Source: Prorocentrum cordatum (Eukaryota; Sar; Dinophyceae; Prorocentrales; Prorocentraceae). Taken from it: a stretch of 64,000 nucleotides of DNA. Shown piece after piece: positions 51,760-62,885 of this stretch. The number at the start of each line of letters is the position of its first letter. Positions within the stretch are counted from its first letter, which is position 1. Where the stretch lies: assembly GCA_963575745.1 (NCBI GenBank), contig CAUYUJ010000669.1:77501-141500 (forward strand), read 5' to 3'. A program made the translations under genes and the position numbers. Below the pieces are notes generated by a model. It was not told the origin of the DNA and did not search any database. It worked only from the letters and a program-made list of their open reading frames with translations.

Positions 51760-54366
51760 TTCCATGCCAACGGGGGGCGCGCGCGCGCCAGGCCACTGCA
51801 TTGCGCATTGGGGCTCGCGTGCCCGCGTCGAGATGACGCCAATATTTCGATCAGATCACGCATGCTTACGCGCGGTTGCCACCATCTGCCAGTCGAGCAA
51901 ACATCGCCGTCGCTGCCGTCGCGGCGGCGGCGCGCGCGCCCTCATGCGGCACTCCGCATTCGGCCATGCTTCCCATGTTGAAATAGTCGCTCACCCTGAA
52001 CAGATACTGGAACGTTGCTCAGGGTTTTCACGCATCTGCGTTTCGGCATTACAGTAGTGCGTGTGACAGGAGGGGTGCGCGCGCTTTGCCGAGGCGCGCG
52101 CGCGCGCTCGCGCGCTGGCGCGCCATATTGTGAACCTGATGTGTAAATATAGGTTCCCCTCTTTCTGATCACCCAATGGTTATTTACAGTTCGCCTCACC
52201 ATGTTTTTTCCATGCCGCGCCGAACCCTATCGCATGAGAGCTGCGAGCCCTATGTTGCCGCGGCGCGCGCGCGCATCGATGCTTCTGCTTCTTGTTTCTG
52301 TATTTGCCACGATGCAATGATGTTGGTGCGCCCGTCGGCCTCCTTAAAGAGCCACAGAAATTTTCAAATTCGTTTTTGGATTTACATGCTGTCTTCTTGT
52401 ATTGTGGATAAAACAAAACTGGGAAGCAGCGAGCGACGCGCGCGCGCGTGCGCGCATCGCTGCTTCCCAGTTCAGTATTATCCACACTACAAGAAACCAG
52501 TTTGTATTTGCCCACGGTGCTAGTAAATCGACGCGCCCGTCGGCCCCCTTCAAGAGCCACAGAATTTTTCAATTTATTTTTTGGAATTACATTTCGATTC
52601 CTTGTCTGGCGGATAATGCAACATTCAGAAGCAGCGACTCTCTCGCGCGCGCGCGCGCGCGCGCGCGCGCGCGCGCGCGCGTCGGCGCACGGCATTGCGT
52701 CTTTGGGTTCTCATGCCAACATGTGTATGTTCCCCTCCTCCGACCATTGCCTGGGCATCCACAGTCGGTTTTCACTGATCTGTTCTCGAATCATCACCGC
52801 GCCCGCCGCACCAAAACTGCATAGTCGCGATGCCACAAATGCGCGCGCGTCACTGCGCGATATGGTGCGTGCGGTTGCGTATACCTAAACTGATGTGGCC
52901 CCATCTTGTGATCAGAGAATGAATGTTTACATGGGTGTTCGCCATTGGGTTCTCGGCTTAACATCGCGCCTGTTTTGCAAAAACGTATGCACCTGGCTGC
53001 GAAGAATACGGGCGCGCGCGCGCGCCCGTCGGCGCATGGTGCTATCGCGTCGGGTTCTCACGCCAGCATTGATATGCACCCCTCGTTCGATCAGATCATG
53101 GACATTTACATTGGTTTCCACCATCGGGTTCTCGTGGGCCGCGCGCCCTCTGCATCAATCGCTGCGTTCGCCTTGCCACGACGGCGCGCGCGCTCGTCGG
53201 CGCGAGACATTGCGCATTCGTTTGCGCATGTCTACAAATGACGCGGGCCCATCCCATGATCAGAGAATGCATGTTTACATTGGGCCTACACCATTGGGTC
53301 TTCGAGTTAACAGCGCGCTCATTTTGAACAAATTGCAAACACATGGCCGCTGCGCGCGCGATGGCGCACCGTATCATGACTTCCGCATGTCCACAGCGAT
53401 ATCGTCCTATTTTCTGGCCAGCGAATAATTCCTTTATTGGTTTTCCATCATTGTGCTTTCGATATGACATCGCGCCCTGCCGCATGGTAGCTACATGCGT
53501 TAGGGCGCAGCGCGCATGCCCGCCCGCGTCGGCGAACGGCGTTGCCCCTTCGGATTTGTAAACCAACATTGACACGACCCCCTCGCCCGATCAGAGAATG
53601 GATGTTTACATTGGGTTTTCACAATTTGGCCGTTCTGTTAGCATCGCGCCAGCTGCGTCAACAAACTCACTCGCTATGCCACGGCACGCCCGCGCGCGCG
53701 CTGGCGCACGGCAGTGTCTATTTTGCTTCGAGTACCCAAACTGACATCACATCTTCTGGTCAGGGAGCAGATTTTTCTGCTGGGTTTTCACAATTGTCTT
53801 TTCGAGTTCGCATCGCACTTCCTGCGTCAGAAACGCTGCGTTCGCAATGCCACGCGCGCGTGCTGGCGCACGACTTTGCGCATGCTGTTGCGCATGCCCA
53901 AACATGATAGGATCCAAGTCTGTGACTACGGAATGAATATTTACATTGGGTTTTCACCATTGAGTTTTGGAGTCCACATCGTGCTGCTGGTATATCCAAC
54001 TACATGCACTAGGCCTTGGCGCGCGCGCCAGCATGCGGCATTGATGCTTCGCATTGGCATGTTCACATTGGGATCACTCCTGCCTCCGATGAGGCAGCGA
54101 CAATTTCCATCGGGGTGTGACCCGTTTGGTTCCATGTTAACATCGTTGACTTGTTGAAGGGCTGCATGCGCCACGCCGCGGCGCGCCCGCTGGCGCGCGG
54201 CATTGTCTATTCGGCACGCATATCCACATCGAGTTGGTTTCGTCATGCGACATGAGGCCCTCGATATTGCATCACCCCCCATAATAGAAAGACTGCGTGC
54301 GCTTGGCCGAGTCGCGCGCGCTGGCGGCTTGCATTGCGTATTAAGTTGTTTATTCACATTGGGATG
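51760..54366 (+). repeat. Degenerate ~165-bp satellite with GCGCGC cores
   Basis: A GCGCGC run followed by a variant of GTCGGCGCACGGCATTG recurs about every 160-177 bases (for example near 52850, 53020, 53195, 53360, 53525, 53700, 53865). Each is followed by variants of ACATTGGGTTTTCACCATTGG, with phases near 52929, 53105, 53274, 53437, 53605, 53777 and 53941. Spacing shortens to about 130-157 toward the right arm. Units share well under full identity, so the array is old. Confidence 0.78.
52404..52485. repeat. Hairpin with a CG-repeat loop
   Basis: AACTGGGAAGCAGCGA (52417-52432) and its exact complement (52457-52472) enclose 24 bases of alternating CG. The arms extend outward to GTGGATAA/TTATCCAC with three mismatches over 29 bp. 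Confidence 0.92.
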
Positions 54367-54969
54367 CCGTGAAGGGGGTCAAGGTCATGACCGGTAGAAG
54401 AGCGCCTGACCATCAGGGGGGTGAGGTACCTACACCGCAAAGAGGACTAGACGCTACACCCGTGGATCGATCAGCGACGGGGAGATTCAGAAACCCCCAA
54501 AATACAAAGTGAGAGAGAGAGAGAGACAGAGAGAAAAAGAGAAAGAGAGAGAGAACCAACAAAAAGAAAGAGAGGAACACGGGAAAAGGGGATGGGGAAG
54601 GATGGCGCCAGAGGAGAGGGCGGCGCGTGAGGCGAAGTGCACGGCGAATGGCCACCGATCTCATTGTCAAGACCCCACAACCTGTATGAGAGCGGTTGCA
54701 CTGCCTGGATTGGTAAGCGCGTGGTCCAACTCTCCCGCATGCGCGAGCACGCTGTAACATGTTATGGCTGGTAACCGTTTGGTCGAGACCTCCCGTCTGT
54801 AAGGTGGCATGCGCGTCTCTGGCGTCTGTGCGGTGGTCGATAATGTACGGGAATTTAAGGGGGTGCTGGCGCGATCGGGAATTTAAGGGGGTACAGCTCC
54901 TGACCCTTGAACCTTCACCTTGAACCGATAACTTTAACAAGCCTGCGTCTGCAGAATTCGCGGGGCGCC
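54367..54969 (-). repeat. Right terminal inverted repeat
   Basis: This is the reverse complement of 43902-44526. It holds the matching pair of 18-bp words (54848-54865 with one change, and 54876-54893) and a GA run at 54510-54556. The last internal satellite unit runs straight into its inner end. Confidence 0.92.
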
Positions 54970-55200
54970 GCACAATGGGCGCACGTTATCACAGGAGGCA
55001 CGTGTCAGGCGCACATTGGGCGCGCTCGAGGCGCACGCTATCATGGCAAGGCGCGCGGCAGGCGCACGCAAGTAGAACAATAGGCGCACGCTAGGCGCAC
55101 AGTGCGCGCACGCGGGCGCAGGTGGCAGGCGTCAGGCGCACGCCGCACACTAGGCGCACAACGCGCACGCAACCGCACGGAAACACATTTGTGAAATGGT
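54970..55200 (+). repeat. Short AGGCGCACGC-type repeats beside the right TIR
   Basis: The word AGGCGCAC or GGGCGCAC recurs about ten times with irregular spacing, with variants such as GGCGCACATTGGGCGC. Nothing comparable flanks the left arm beyond one GGGCGC. Confidence 0.75.
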
Positions 55201-55611
55201 TCGATGTCGGCCACGGCCATAGTCTGATATTTTGAGCAGTTGCGATGTCGTCTCAACTTTCGTGGAGCCATTTTGGAGCCTGCTTGGGCCTTCTGAGCGC
55301 GTTAAGCCTTCGTGACACATTTCCGTCGAGCCAATGCGGAGGTTGGCGTTCCTTCCCGAAGAGGACAATTGGGGTTCGCCTCGCAATCGTTTGAAAGGAT
55401 TTCCGCCCATCGAGTTGGCGTAACTGACTGGCAGGTGCCCCCCCAAACGCGTCGCTGTCCTGCCTCGTTCCATTCGAGTGGGCGCCAGCCCCGGCCACGT
55501 GCGCACGCACCTCCGCAAAGACAGGAGTGTGGAAAGATGAGGATCGGGATCAGGGCGGGGGTAGTGTAAGCTGTCGGGGAGGGGCGTGGAGTGGAAGGAG
55601 GGCGTTCGGTG

Positions 55612-55625
55612 TTTTTTCTTTGCAG
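55612..55625 (+). promoter_or_regulatory. Splice acceptor-like tract before gene 3
   Basis: TTTTTTCTTTGCAG ends at 55625, 78 bases before the chosen ATG of gene 3 (55704). It is the cleanest acceptor in the window and could accept a spliced leader or a 5' intron. The interval 55201-55611 holds no gene that I recognise. Confidence 0.6.
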
Positions 55626-55703
55626 CTGCAGCAATCCAGTGGGCCAGGATACCTTAGCGACTCGCTTCCAGAGCCAGTGTTTTCCTTTCGACACAGCCTC
55701 GCG

Positions 55704-58700
55704 ATGGCGGAGGCTTTGGCAAATCTCTGCGCGCTCGTCGGCGACGAGGGGTCGGATGATGGCACGTGTGGAGATGTAGAGAAAGGCTACCAATACATGA
55801 AATCAGAGTTGGAGAGGAGCGATTGCCTTTCGAAGATGGAGGACGCTGACGTTAAGGAGGAAAATTGCCCCTCCGAGAGCTGGACGCGCCGTTCCTGGAA
55901 GAGCATCGGGGCCAACTCCGAGAGTTCAGGGACCCCTGTCAAAGCAAAGTGCGACAAGAGTCCTTCGGCTGACTTGGTCGATGAGCTTTCGCCGAATCAC
56001 CGCAGCGATGGGGAACGACACGTGCCCATTGACCCTGCGACCAAGATCTGCCAGGGGTGCGATTGCTCTGCAATCGCGTTGACGCAGATGGATGTCGCGG
56101 CCGGCCTAGGGGCGCGGCTTTGGGGTCTCAAGAATCTTTGGGGCGCGTTTTGCATGTGGTGCATCAGGGCAGCGAAGATCCGGCATCCCCTCAAGAAGGT
56201 TCCAGCTCTATTACGTTACATCAACGAGAATCCCTCCAACAAGTTCGCATTCAAACTTTGCACTGGTGCGTATGTGTCCCTTCGGGAGGAAGGGAAGGTA
56301 CAGATCAATGCCGAGTCTCTGGAGGCTCGTATCCAGTTGTTGGTGAAATTTTCGAGCGTGTTTCAGCAGGCTGGGGAGCAGTGCGCCTTTCAGTACATCA
56401 TGGCGTCGGACTTCGCGTCTCCGAGTTGCTCGCTCCCAAATCCCATTGCTCAGAATTGCACGCTCATGCAGGTCCTGGACAACGGCGTGAAACGGCTCGC
56501 ATTCAAGGTCCCGATGCCCGTCCCTCAATCTCCTGTGGGGTTACCATCTAACGTGTTGACGGCATGCCCTTTGGAGTGCCACCACGCAGGCGATTTGGAA
56601 GCCATTGGAATACTTGCCAATCTTGCAAAAGCCAACATTGCAGAACAGGGCTCCGACGAGCCCAGAGTTCAGCGCGAAGGCAAGGGCAGAGGCAGGAGCC
56701 GCGCCGCGGCAGCAGGCACTTTTTCGTCATCGGCGCCAGCCGCGTCGGGAGTATCCCGCGGGTGCGAAGGTGCCATTGACGGTGCCGCCATGGACTCGGA
56801 CACAGAAGGCGTCCAAGAGGCGCGGGTGGAGGAGGAAGAGTGGCCGAGACACAAGGACACGAAGAAAGTGAAAGCCGCCGCCAGCCGTGCTTTTGCTGTG
56901 ATTATGGAATTCTCTACGAATTCTTGGGCTTCCGCCGCCAGCGAGGCATCCCTCCGGGCGAATATTCGCACGAGTCTCGAGCTCGACTACTCGCTTGAGA
57001 AGTGCGAGCACCCGATGCTCATCCAGAAGGCGAAAGCCTCGACTGAGCAGTGGAAAACAGTGCAGGCGGCTATGAAGGCGATCAAGGATTACAAGAAGAA
57101 TGAAACCAACGAGGTTCTGCTCACTTTGCTGGGCCCCCTTGATAAGATCAGCGTGTTTTTGAAGTCGTCCGGCAAGCAGCTGTACGCAAGTTTGGAGAAG
57201 CTGCGTCTGCATGCGAGGTTCGTGCAGGACTTGACGGAGACGGGATTGGAAGCGGCCGTTGATGGATTATCGTTGATGGCGACGCCTTGCCACGCGCAGT
57301 CTGTTTACACCACCCTTGCGTCGGAAGTCCCAACTACGATGCCGAAGAAATTCAGCGTGTGGGTCGAGACTGATTTGATGGAGGTTGCGCTGAAAGACAA
57401 GATTCGGAACCTCTCCATGAACCCAGCGGCCGTCACCATGGAGTTGACCGATCTCCACAGCTTCCTGGACGCCTACATACATTGCGTGCAGAAGCATTCG
57501 GATGTTTTTTCTTCTGGTGCATTGGCACGGGCCGAGGCGATGCAGACGCTGTGCAAAGCGATGCTTCATTTCAAGGTCTCGCCCGCGGACGTCGACGCGG
57601 CCGTCGACGCCATGACAGCCAAGTCTAGCAATTTGTTGATGCAGGGCTTTGCCATGTACAAGGGTGGCAAAGAGATGATCAGACACGGCGAGGAGATCGC
57701 TCAACGCAACGCCGACGACATCATTGCTGACGCTTCCTTCGCTGACGCGGCGTCGTGGATCGACGACTTCTTGTCTGACCCAGACAGGTTCGTCATCGAT
57801 GACCTGGTTGCAAAGGCCGAGCACTACAAAGATAATATTTGCAAGGTGACTGAAGCTTTGTCTGCTTGGTCAGACCTTCGCCGCGAGGAGCAGCTTTCCA
57901 AGGTGAAAGGTGCGGTCGAGGCCATGGTCCGCGTGCCGCTGTTGATGGATTTCGCCTTGATGAAATGGGTTACATCGTCCTTGGCGGTGCCGTGCCAGGC
58001 GGTCGAACAGTCTGCACCAGAGAGCTCCGATCCACAGCAATCCGAAAGTTACACCATGAACCTCCGTTCGTTGCGAGGGGTAGTTTGGCGCGTGCTCGCC
58101 AAGTTGTCTGGCTACGAGGGCCAGTTGGCGGAGTACGTGAACTTGGCGACGACGTTGGCGGGGTCGACCTGGGCAGGTTCGGCATCGACTTTCCAGGTCA
58201 TGGGAAGGTTGTTAAGCTGTTAGCCACCTGGCGCTGCTCTTCCATGCGGGGCTCCAAGGGCCTGCGCCCGCCCCCCCCGCGCGGCCAAACAACGGCCCAT
58301 GATGCAAAACGGGATTGGTGAAATGGCCCATGGGCTGCGAATGCCTTAGAACAAGGCTTCAGAGGTGTAGGAAGGAGGCCGAAGAAGAAGGAGGAGGATG
58401 GCGGAAACCGACGGGGTCATGCCAGGATGGAGGAAGACGTCAGGGCGGCGCGCTTAGGGAAAAACGGAACCCAAAACTAACGGGATGAACATGATCAGGA
58501 GGATGGGGGAGGAGGAGCAGCAGCAGGAGGAAGAGGACAGGAGGAAGAAGAGGCGGAAACGGAGGATCAGAAGACCGTGGGGCGAAACAAACCTCGGCCA
58601 CCCTGCTTATAGATTAGTCCGACCTGTACTGATTAGTTTCTCGGAGCTGTTGTGTGTCCTGGTGTCGGAAGGGTGCTTTTCGAACATCCATGGCGCCTCC

Positions 58701-59990
58701 CGCTGACATCCGCGACGATGTTTGCGCGCGTAGTTCTCGCTACGAGGACCTACGCGAATCGGGGGATGCTCTTCGGCCGCCCAGACTGGAACCGTTTACC
58801 CTACCACATAGGATGACGCATGTTTTCGTAGAGCGGTTATCGTTCGCCACTTGAGGGCCATAGTGAGAGTTAGACCAGCCGCTAGAACGGCCGCCGGCTG
58901 CAAACCGCAAAGGGAAACGCGAATTTCACGCCCGCATGGGCTGGGGTGGAGTTGGCTTCGTGTTGGCTTCGTGAATTTCGACCTTTCCAGGCGAAACTGC
59001 CGCCTCTGGGATTTTCGACCGACGACCTGGTCGTTGTGAGGCACAACGTGGAGGTCCGGCGCAAGTTGCTGCATGGTCTTTTGTCGATGTCAGTCCTTGA
59101 GGCGGAATTCGGCGTCGTTGATTACGAACAGGCCACGGCTGCATTCTTGGAGTGGCAGAAGGGTGGCGGCAACCCGAATCGAGATCAGAAGCCATACCTT
59201 TTCCACTTGATGGAGTTTTGTGATCATCGGCAGGATCTCTGGCCAACCAGCCCCACGACTTTCAAGCCTTTCGAGAAAACGCATGGGGAAATATTCAACG
59301 GGGAGGAGGACGCCGTGAATCGAGAGTCCGCTTGCGTTATTAATTTCATCGCCAACGGTTCCGTCGCCAATCGCATTTCACAGCTTCACTGCCAGGCGAA
59401 ATTGGCTTCTTCCGTTGATGGTTTCGTCGGGGGTTTGTTGAATCATGGCCTCGTGCTGGCCCAGCAAAAAGACGTCGAGAAACAGGAGACTGCCAAGGGA
59501 ATCCTGACCATGGTGTTGAAGCCGCAAATCCTCGAAATAAACTTGGAGTCAGTGATGGGGGCCATCGACCTCAGCATGATTGGCGCTGCTAATGTCGCGG
59601 ACCTCCCACACAATTCGATGCTCCAGGTTGTGCAGACCATGGTTGCTCGAGCATGCAACTTGGGACTTCGATCTGAAGCACTGCAGACAGAAGGCCGATC
59701 GCACGGGATGTGCAGCATTTTCATTTGGTGTTGTCAGTTGTTGTTGTTGTAAGTGTTGTTGTTTTGTTGATGTTGTTGTTGTTGTTGTTGGTGTTGTTGT
59801 TGTTGTTGTTGTTGGTGTTGTGGTTCCCCCTTTATGTTGTGTTACCATAGGCTATAATGCCTACGCCAGGATATTCGACTTTACCGGCGTGTCGTTTATA
59901 CCAACCAGCCAATCCAGAAACGAACGTCTGGCGAAGCGTGGCAGCATGCAGTGCAAATTCCGCCACTTAAGCGTATCGGAGAAGGAATGA
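55704..59990 (+). CDS. Gene 3: intact three-exon mobile-element-type protein, about 1,111 aa
   Basis: Exons inferred: 55704-58196, 58991-59693 and 59851-59990. They sum to 3,336 bases, a whole number of codons, with no internal stop; phases at the junctions agree (0/0, 1/1). ATG 55704 (MAEALANLCALVGDEG) is the first after the acceptor. An acidic leader is followed by a Cys-rich module (KICQGCDCSAIALTQ then AFCMWCIRAAK, about residues 113-155) and a helical region to residue 320. A basic/acidic linker with KGRGRSRAAAAG comes next, then a long helical domain (about 390-830). Exon 2 begins AKLPPLGFSTDDLVVVRHN. Exon 3 ends RNERLAKRGSMQCKFRH, a short Cys/His tail like those of genes 1 and 2. No catalytic centre or family is identified. 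It is probably an active or recently active element gene. Confidence 0.6.
58197..58990 (+). other. Intron 1 of gene 3 (GT-AG) with direct repeats at its ends
   Basis: The donor side reads TCGACTTTCCAG|GTCATGG and the acceptor side TCGACCTTTCCAG|GCGAAAC. TTTCCAGG is repeated exactly, with TCGAC one base further out. The left frame would stop eight codons into the intron. The interior (794 bp) has a GGAGG-rich stretch at 58380-58580. Confidence 0.65.
59694..59850 (+). other. Intron 2 of gene 3 (GC-AG), contains a TTG microsatellite
   Basis: The donor is CAGAAG|GCCGAT and the acceptor TTACCATAG|GCTATAA, both phase 1, sharing AGGC. The 157-base intron carries a TTG/GTTG repeat at about 59740-59822. 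Confidence 0.55.
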
Positions 59991-60089
59991 CGGATTTGCG
60001 TTGCATGGTATCGCTCGTGTTCTTTTGCCACGGCGGTGTGATCGGCGTCTCCTGGGGGCATCGTCGGGAGTTGTCTTTGGGCAGCATCG

Positions 60090-62435
60090 GCGCCAGGACA
60101 ACCACCAGCACAGCCTCCAGCACAACCACCAGCACAACCCCCAAGCACAACCCCACAGCACAACCCCCCACGCAGCCTCACAGCCCCTAGCACTACCTCT
60201 CAGTACAACCCCCAGCACAACCCCCAAGCACAACCCCCCTCGCAGCCTCACACCCCCTAGCACTACCTCTCAGCACAACCGCCAGCACAACCCCCAAGCA
60301 CAACCCCCCAGCACAACCCCCCACGCAGCCTCACAACCCCTAGCACTATGTACCTCTCAGCACAACCCCCAGCACAACCCCCAAGCACAACCCCCCAGCA
60401 CAACCCCCCACGCAGCCTCACAACCCCTAGCACTACCTCTCAGCACAACCCCCAGCACAACCCCCAAGCACAACCCCCCAGCACAACCCCCCACGCAGCC
60501 TCACAACCCCTGCACTACCTCTCAGCACAACCCCCAGCACAACCTCCAAGCACAACCCCCTCAACACAACCCCCCACGCAGCCTCACCCCTAGCACTACC
60601 TCTCAGCACAACCCCCAGCACAACCCCCAAGTACAACCCCCCAGCACAACCCCCCACGCAGCCTCACAACCCCTAGCACTACCTCTCAGCACAAACCCCA
60701 GCACTACCCCCAAGCACAACCCCCCAGCACAACCCCCTACGCAGCCTCACAACCCCTAGCACTACCTCTCAGCACGATCCCCATCAAGCACAATCCCCCA
60801 GCACAACCCCCCACGCACAACCCCCACTACCCTCAGCCACACAACCCCCAAGCACAACCCCCCAGCACAACCGCCACGCAGCCCACAACCCCTAGCACTA
60901 CCTCCCAGCACAACCCCCAGCCCCAAGCACAACCCCCCAGCACAACCCCCCACGCAGCCTCACAATCTCTAGCACTACCTACCAGCACAACCCCCAGTAC
61001 AACCTCGGAGACCAGGGTCAGGGGCTTACAGTGCTCGCTGGTTCTCGTGTGCAGGAGTCGGGCGGTGGCAGGGCCCGGCGTCGGACCCCCCCCTGGCCAG
61101 GGCGCCGCAGGCCCTGGCCAGGGGCGTGCTTGTGGACGTAGCCACTTCCTTGTCCTTGTATACTTCTAATGTCCACGCTAGCCGGGTGGACGCCGGCGTG
61201 TCGCCACTTCGGGGGTTTATTTTTCATTTTCCTCAACCCCCAGCACAACCCCCAGGCACAACCCCCCAGCTCAACCCCTCTCCCCCCCCCAAGCCTCACA
61301 ACCCCTAGCACTACCTCCCAGCACAACCCCCAGCACAACCCCCAAGCACAACCCCCCAGCACAACCCCCCACGCAGCTTCACAATCTCTAGCACTACCTA
61401 CCAGCACAACCCCCAGTACAACCCCCAAGCACAACCCCCCAGCACAACCCCCCACGCAGCCTCACAACCCCTAGCATTACCTCTCAGCACAACCCCAGCA
61501 CAACCCCCAAGCACAACCCCCAGCACAACCCCCCACGCAGCCTCAGAACCCCTAGCACTACCCTCAGCACAACCCCCACACAACCCCCAGCACAACCCCC
61601 CAGCACATCCCCCCACGCAGCCTCACAACCCCTAGCACTACCTCTCAGCACACCCCCAGCACAATCCCACAAGCACAACCCCCAGCACAACCCCCCCCAC
61701 ACGCAGCCTCACAACCCCTAGCACTACCTCTCAGCACAACCCCCAGCACAACCCCCAAGCACAACCCCCCAGCACAACCCCCCAGGCAGCCTCACAACCC
61801 CTAGCACTACCTCTCAGCACAACCCCCAAGCACAACCCCCCAGTACAACGCTCCACGCAGCCTCAGAACCCCTAGCACTACCTCTCAGCACAGCCCCCAG
61901 CACAACCCTCCAGCACAACCCCCCACGCAGCCTCACAACCCCTAGCACTACCTCTCAGCACAACCCCCAGCACAACCCCAATCACAGCCCCCCAGCACAA
62001 CCCCCCACGCAGCCTCACAACCCCTAGCACTACCTCTCAGCACAACCCCCAAGCACAACCCCCCAGCACAACCCCCCACGCAGCCTCACAAACCCCTAGC
62101 ACTACCTCTCGGCACAACCCCCAGCACAACCCCCAAGCACAACCCCCCAGCACAACGCTCCACGCAGCCTCACAACCCCTAGCACTACCTCTCAGCACAA
62201 ACCCCAGCACAACCCCCAAGCACAACCATCCAGCACAACCCCCCACGCAGCCTCAGAACCCCTAGCACTACCTCTCAGCACAGCCCCCAGCACAACCCCG
62301 AAGCCCAACCCCCCAGCACAACGCTCCACGCAGCCTCACAACCCCTAGCACTACCTCTCAGGACGACCCCCAGCACAGCCCCCAAGCACAACCCCCCAGC
62401 ACAACCCCCCACGCAGCCTCACAACCCCTAGCACT
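60090..62435 (+). repeat. Satellite S83, array 2 (about 26 units)
   Basis: This is the same unit and orientation as 37990-38900. It begins with ACAACCACCAGCACAGCC-type variants and continues as regular units. It is interrupted at about 61010-61225 by unique DNA with two CCCTGGCCAGGG palindromes (61091-61102 and 61112-61123). It starts about 100 bases after the stop of gene 3. The frames across it are repeat translations. Confidence 0.95.
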
Positions 62436-62439
62436 ACCT

Positions 62440-62885
62440 AGGTCATGGTGGGTCATGCTGGGTGGTCGAGCAGGCGGTCCTGGGGGTGGTTGTGCGGTGG
62501 TCCTGCTGGTCGTTGGTCGTGCTTGGGGTCGTGCTGGTGGTTAGTAGCGCTGGGGGTCGTGCTGTTGATCATGCTTGTGGTCGTGCGGCTGGTCCTGCGG
62601 CTGGTCATGCTGGGGGTTATGCCAGTAGTCGTGCTGGTGATCGTCTCGTGGTTGTGCTTGTGGTCGTGCAGGTGGTCGTCCAGGTGGTCGTGCGGCTGCT
62701 CGTCCTGGGAGTTGTGCCAGTGGTCGTGCTGGTGGTTGTGCTGGTGATCGTATTGGTGGCTGGTCGTGCTGGTGGTCGTGCTCGGGGGATGGTCGTGCTG
62801 GGTGGTCGCGCTGGTTGTCGTGCTGGTAGCCTTGCCAGGTGGTCGTGCTGGATGGTCGTGCAGGTTGGCTGTGCCGGTGGTCGCA
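62440..62885 (-). repeat. G-rich GGTCGTGCTGGTG-type repeat
   Basis: Right after the last S83 unit the plus strand becomes G/T-rich, with words such as GGTCGTGCTGGTGGTCGTGC. These are the complement of the CACCAGCAC variants that open array 2, so the array's edge sequence recurs in inverted orientation. Confidence 0.85.

Larger units (their letters stand above)
43902..54969. mobile_element. 11.07-kb terminal-inverted-repeat element or giant inverted duplication, no credible gene inside
   Basis: The segment is bounded by long inverted repeats (43902-44526 and 54367-54969) that begin GGCGCCCCGCGAATTCTGC and are nearly identical over about 600 bp. The interior (44527-54366) has no frame with recognisable motifs. 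It carries degenerate satellites, microsatellites and many GCGCGC cores not seen outside the repeats. CAATGGGCGC is present just at the left edge (43897-43906, overlapping the repeat) and just outside the right edge (54973-54982), a weak target-site-duplication candidate. It could be a large non-autonomous DNA transposon or an inverted duplication with a 9.8-kb spacer. Confidence 0.75.

Noticed and set aside
55266-55276. AGCCATTTTGG, part of the dinoflagellate spliced leader sequence
   Set aside because: Only 11 of 22 bases match and the bases on both sides differ, so a relict leader is not supported.
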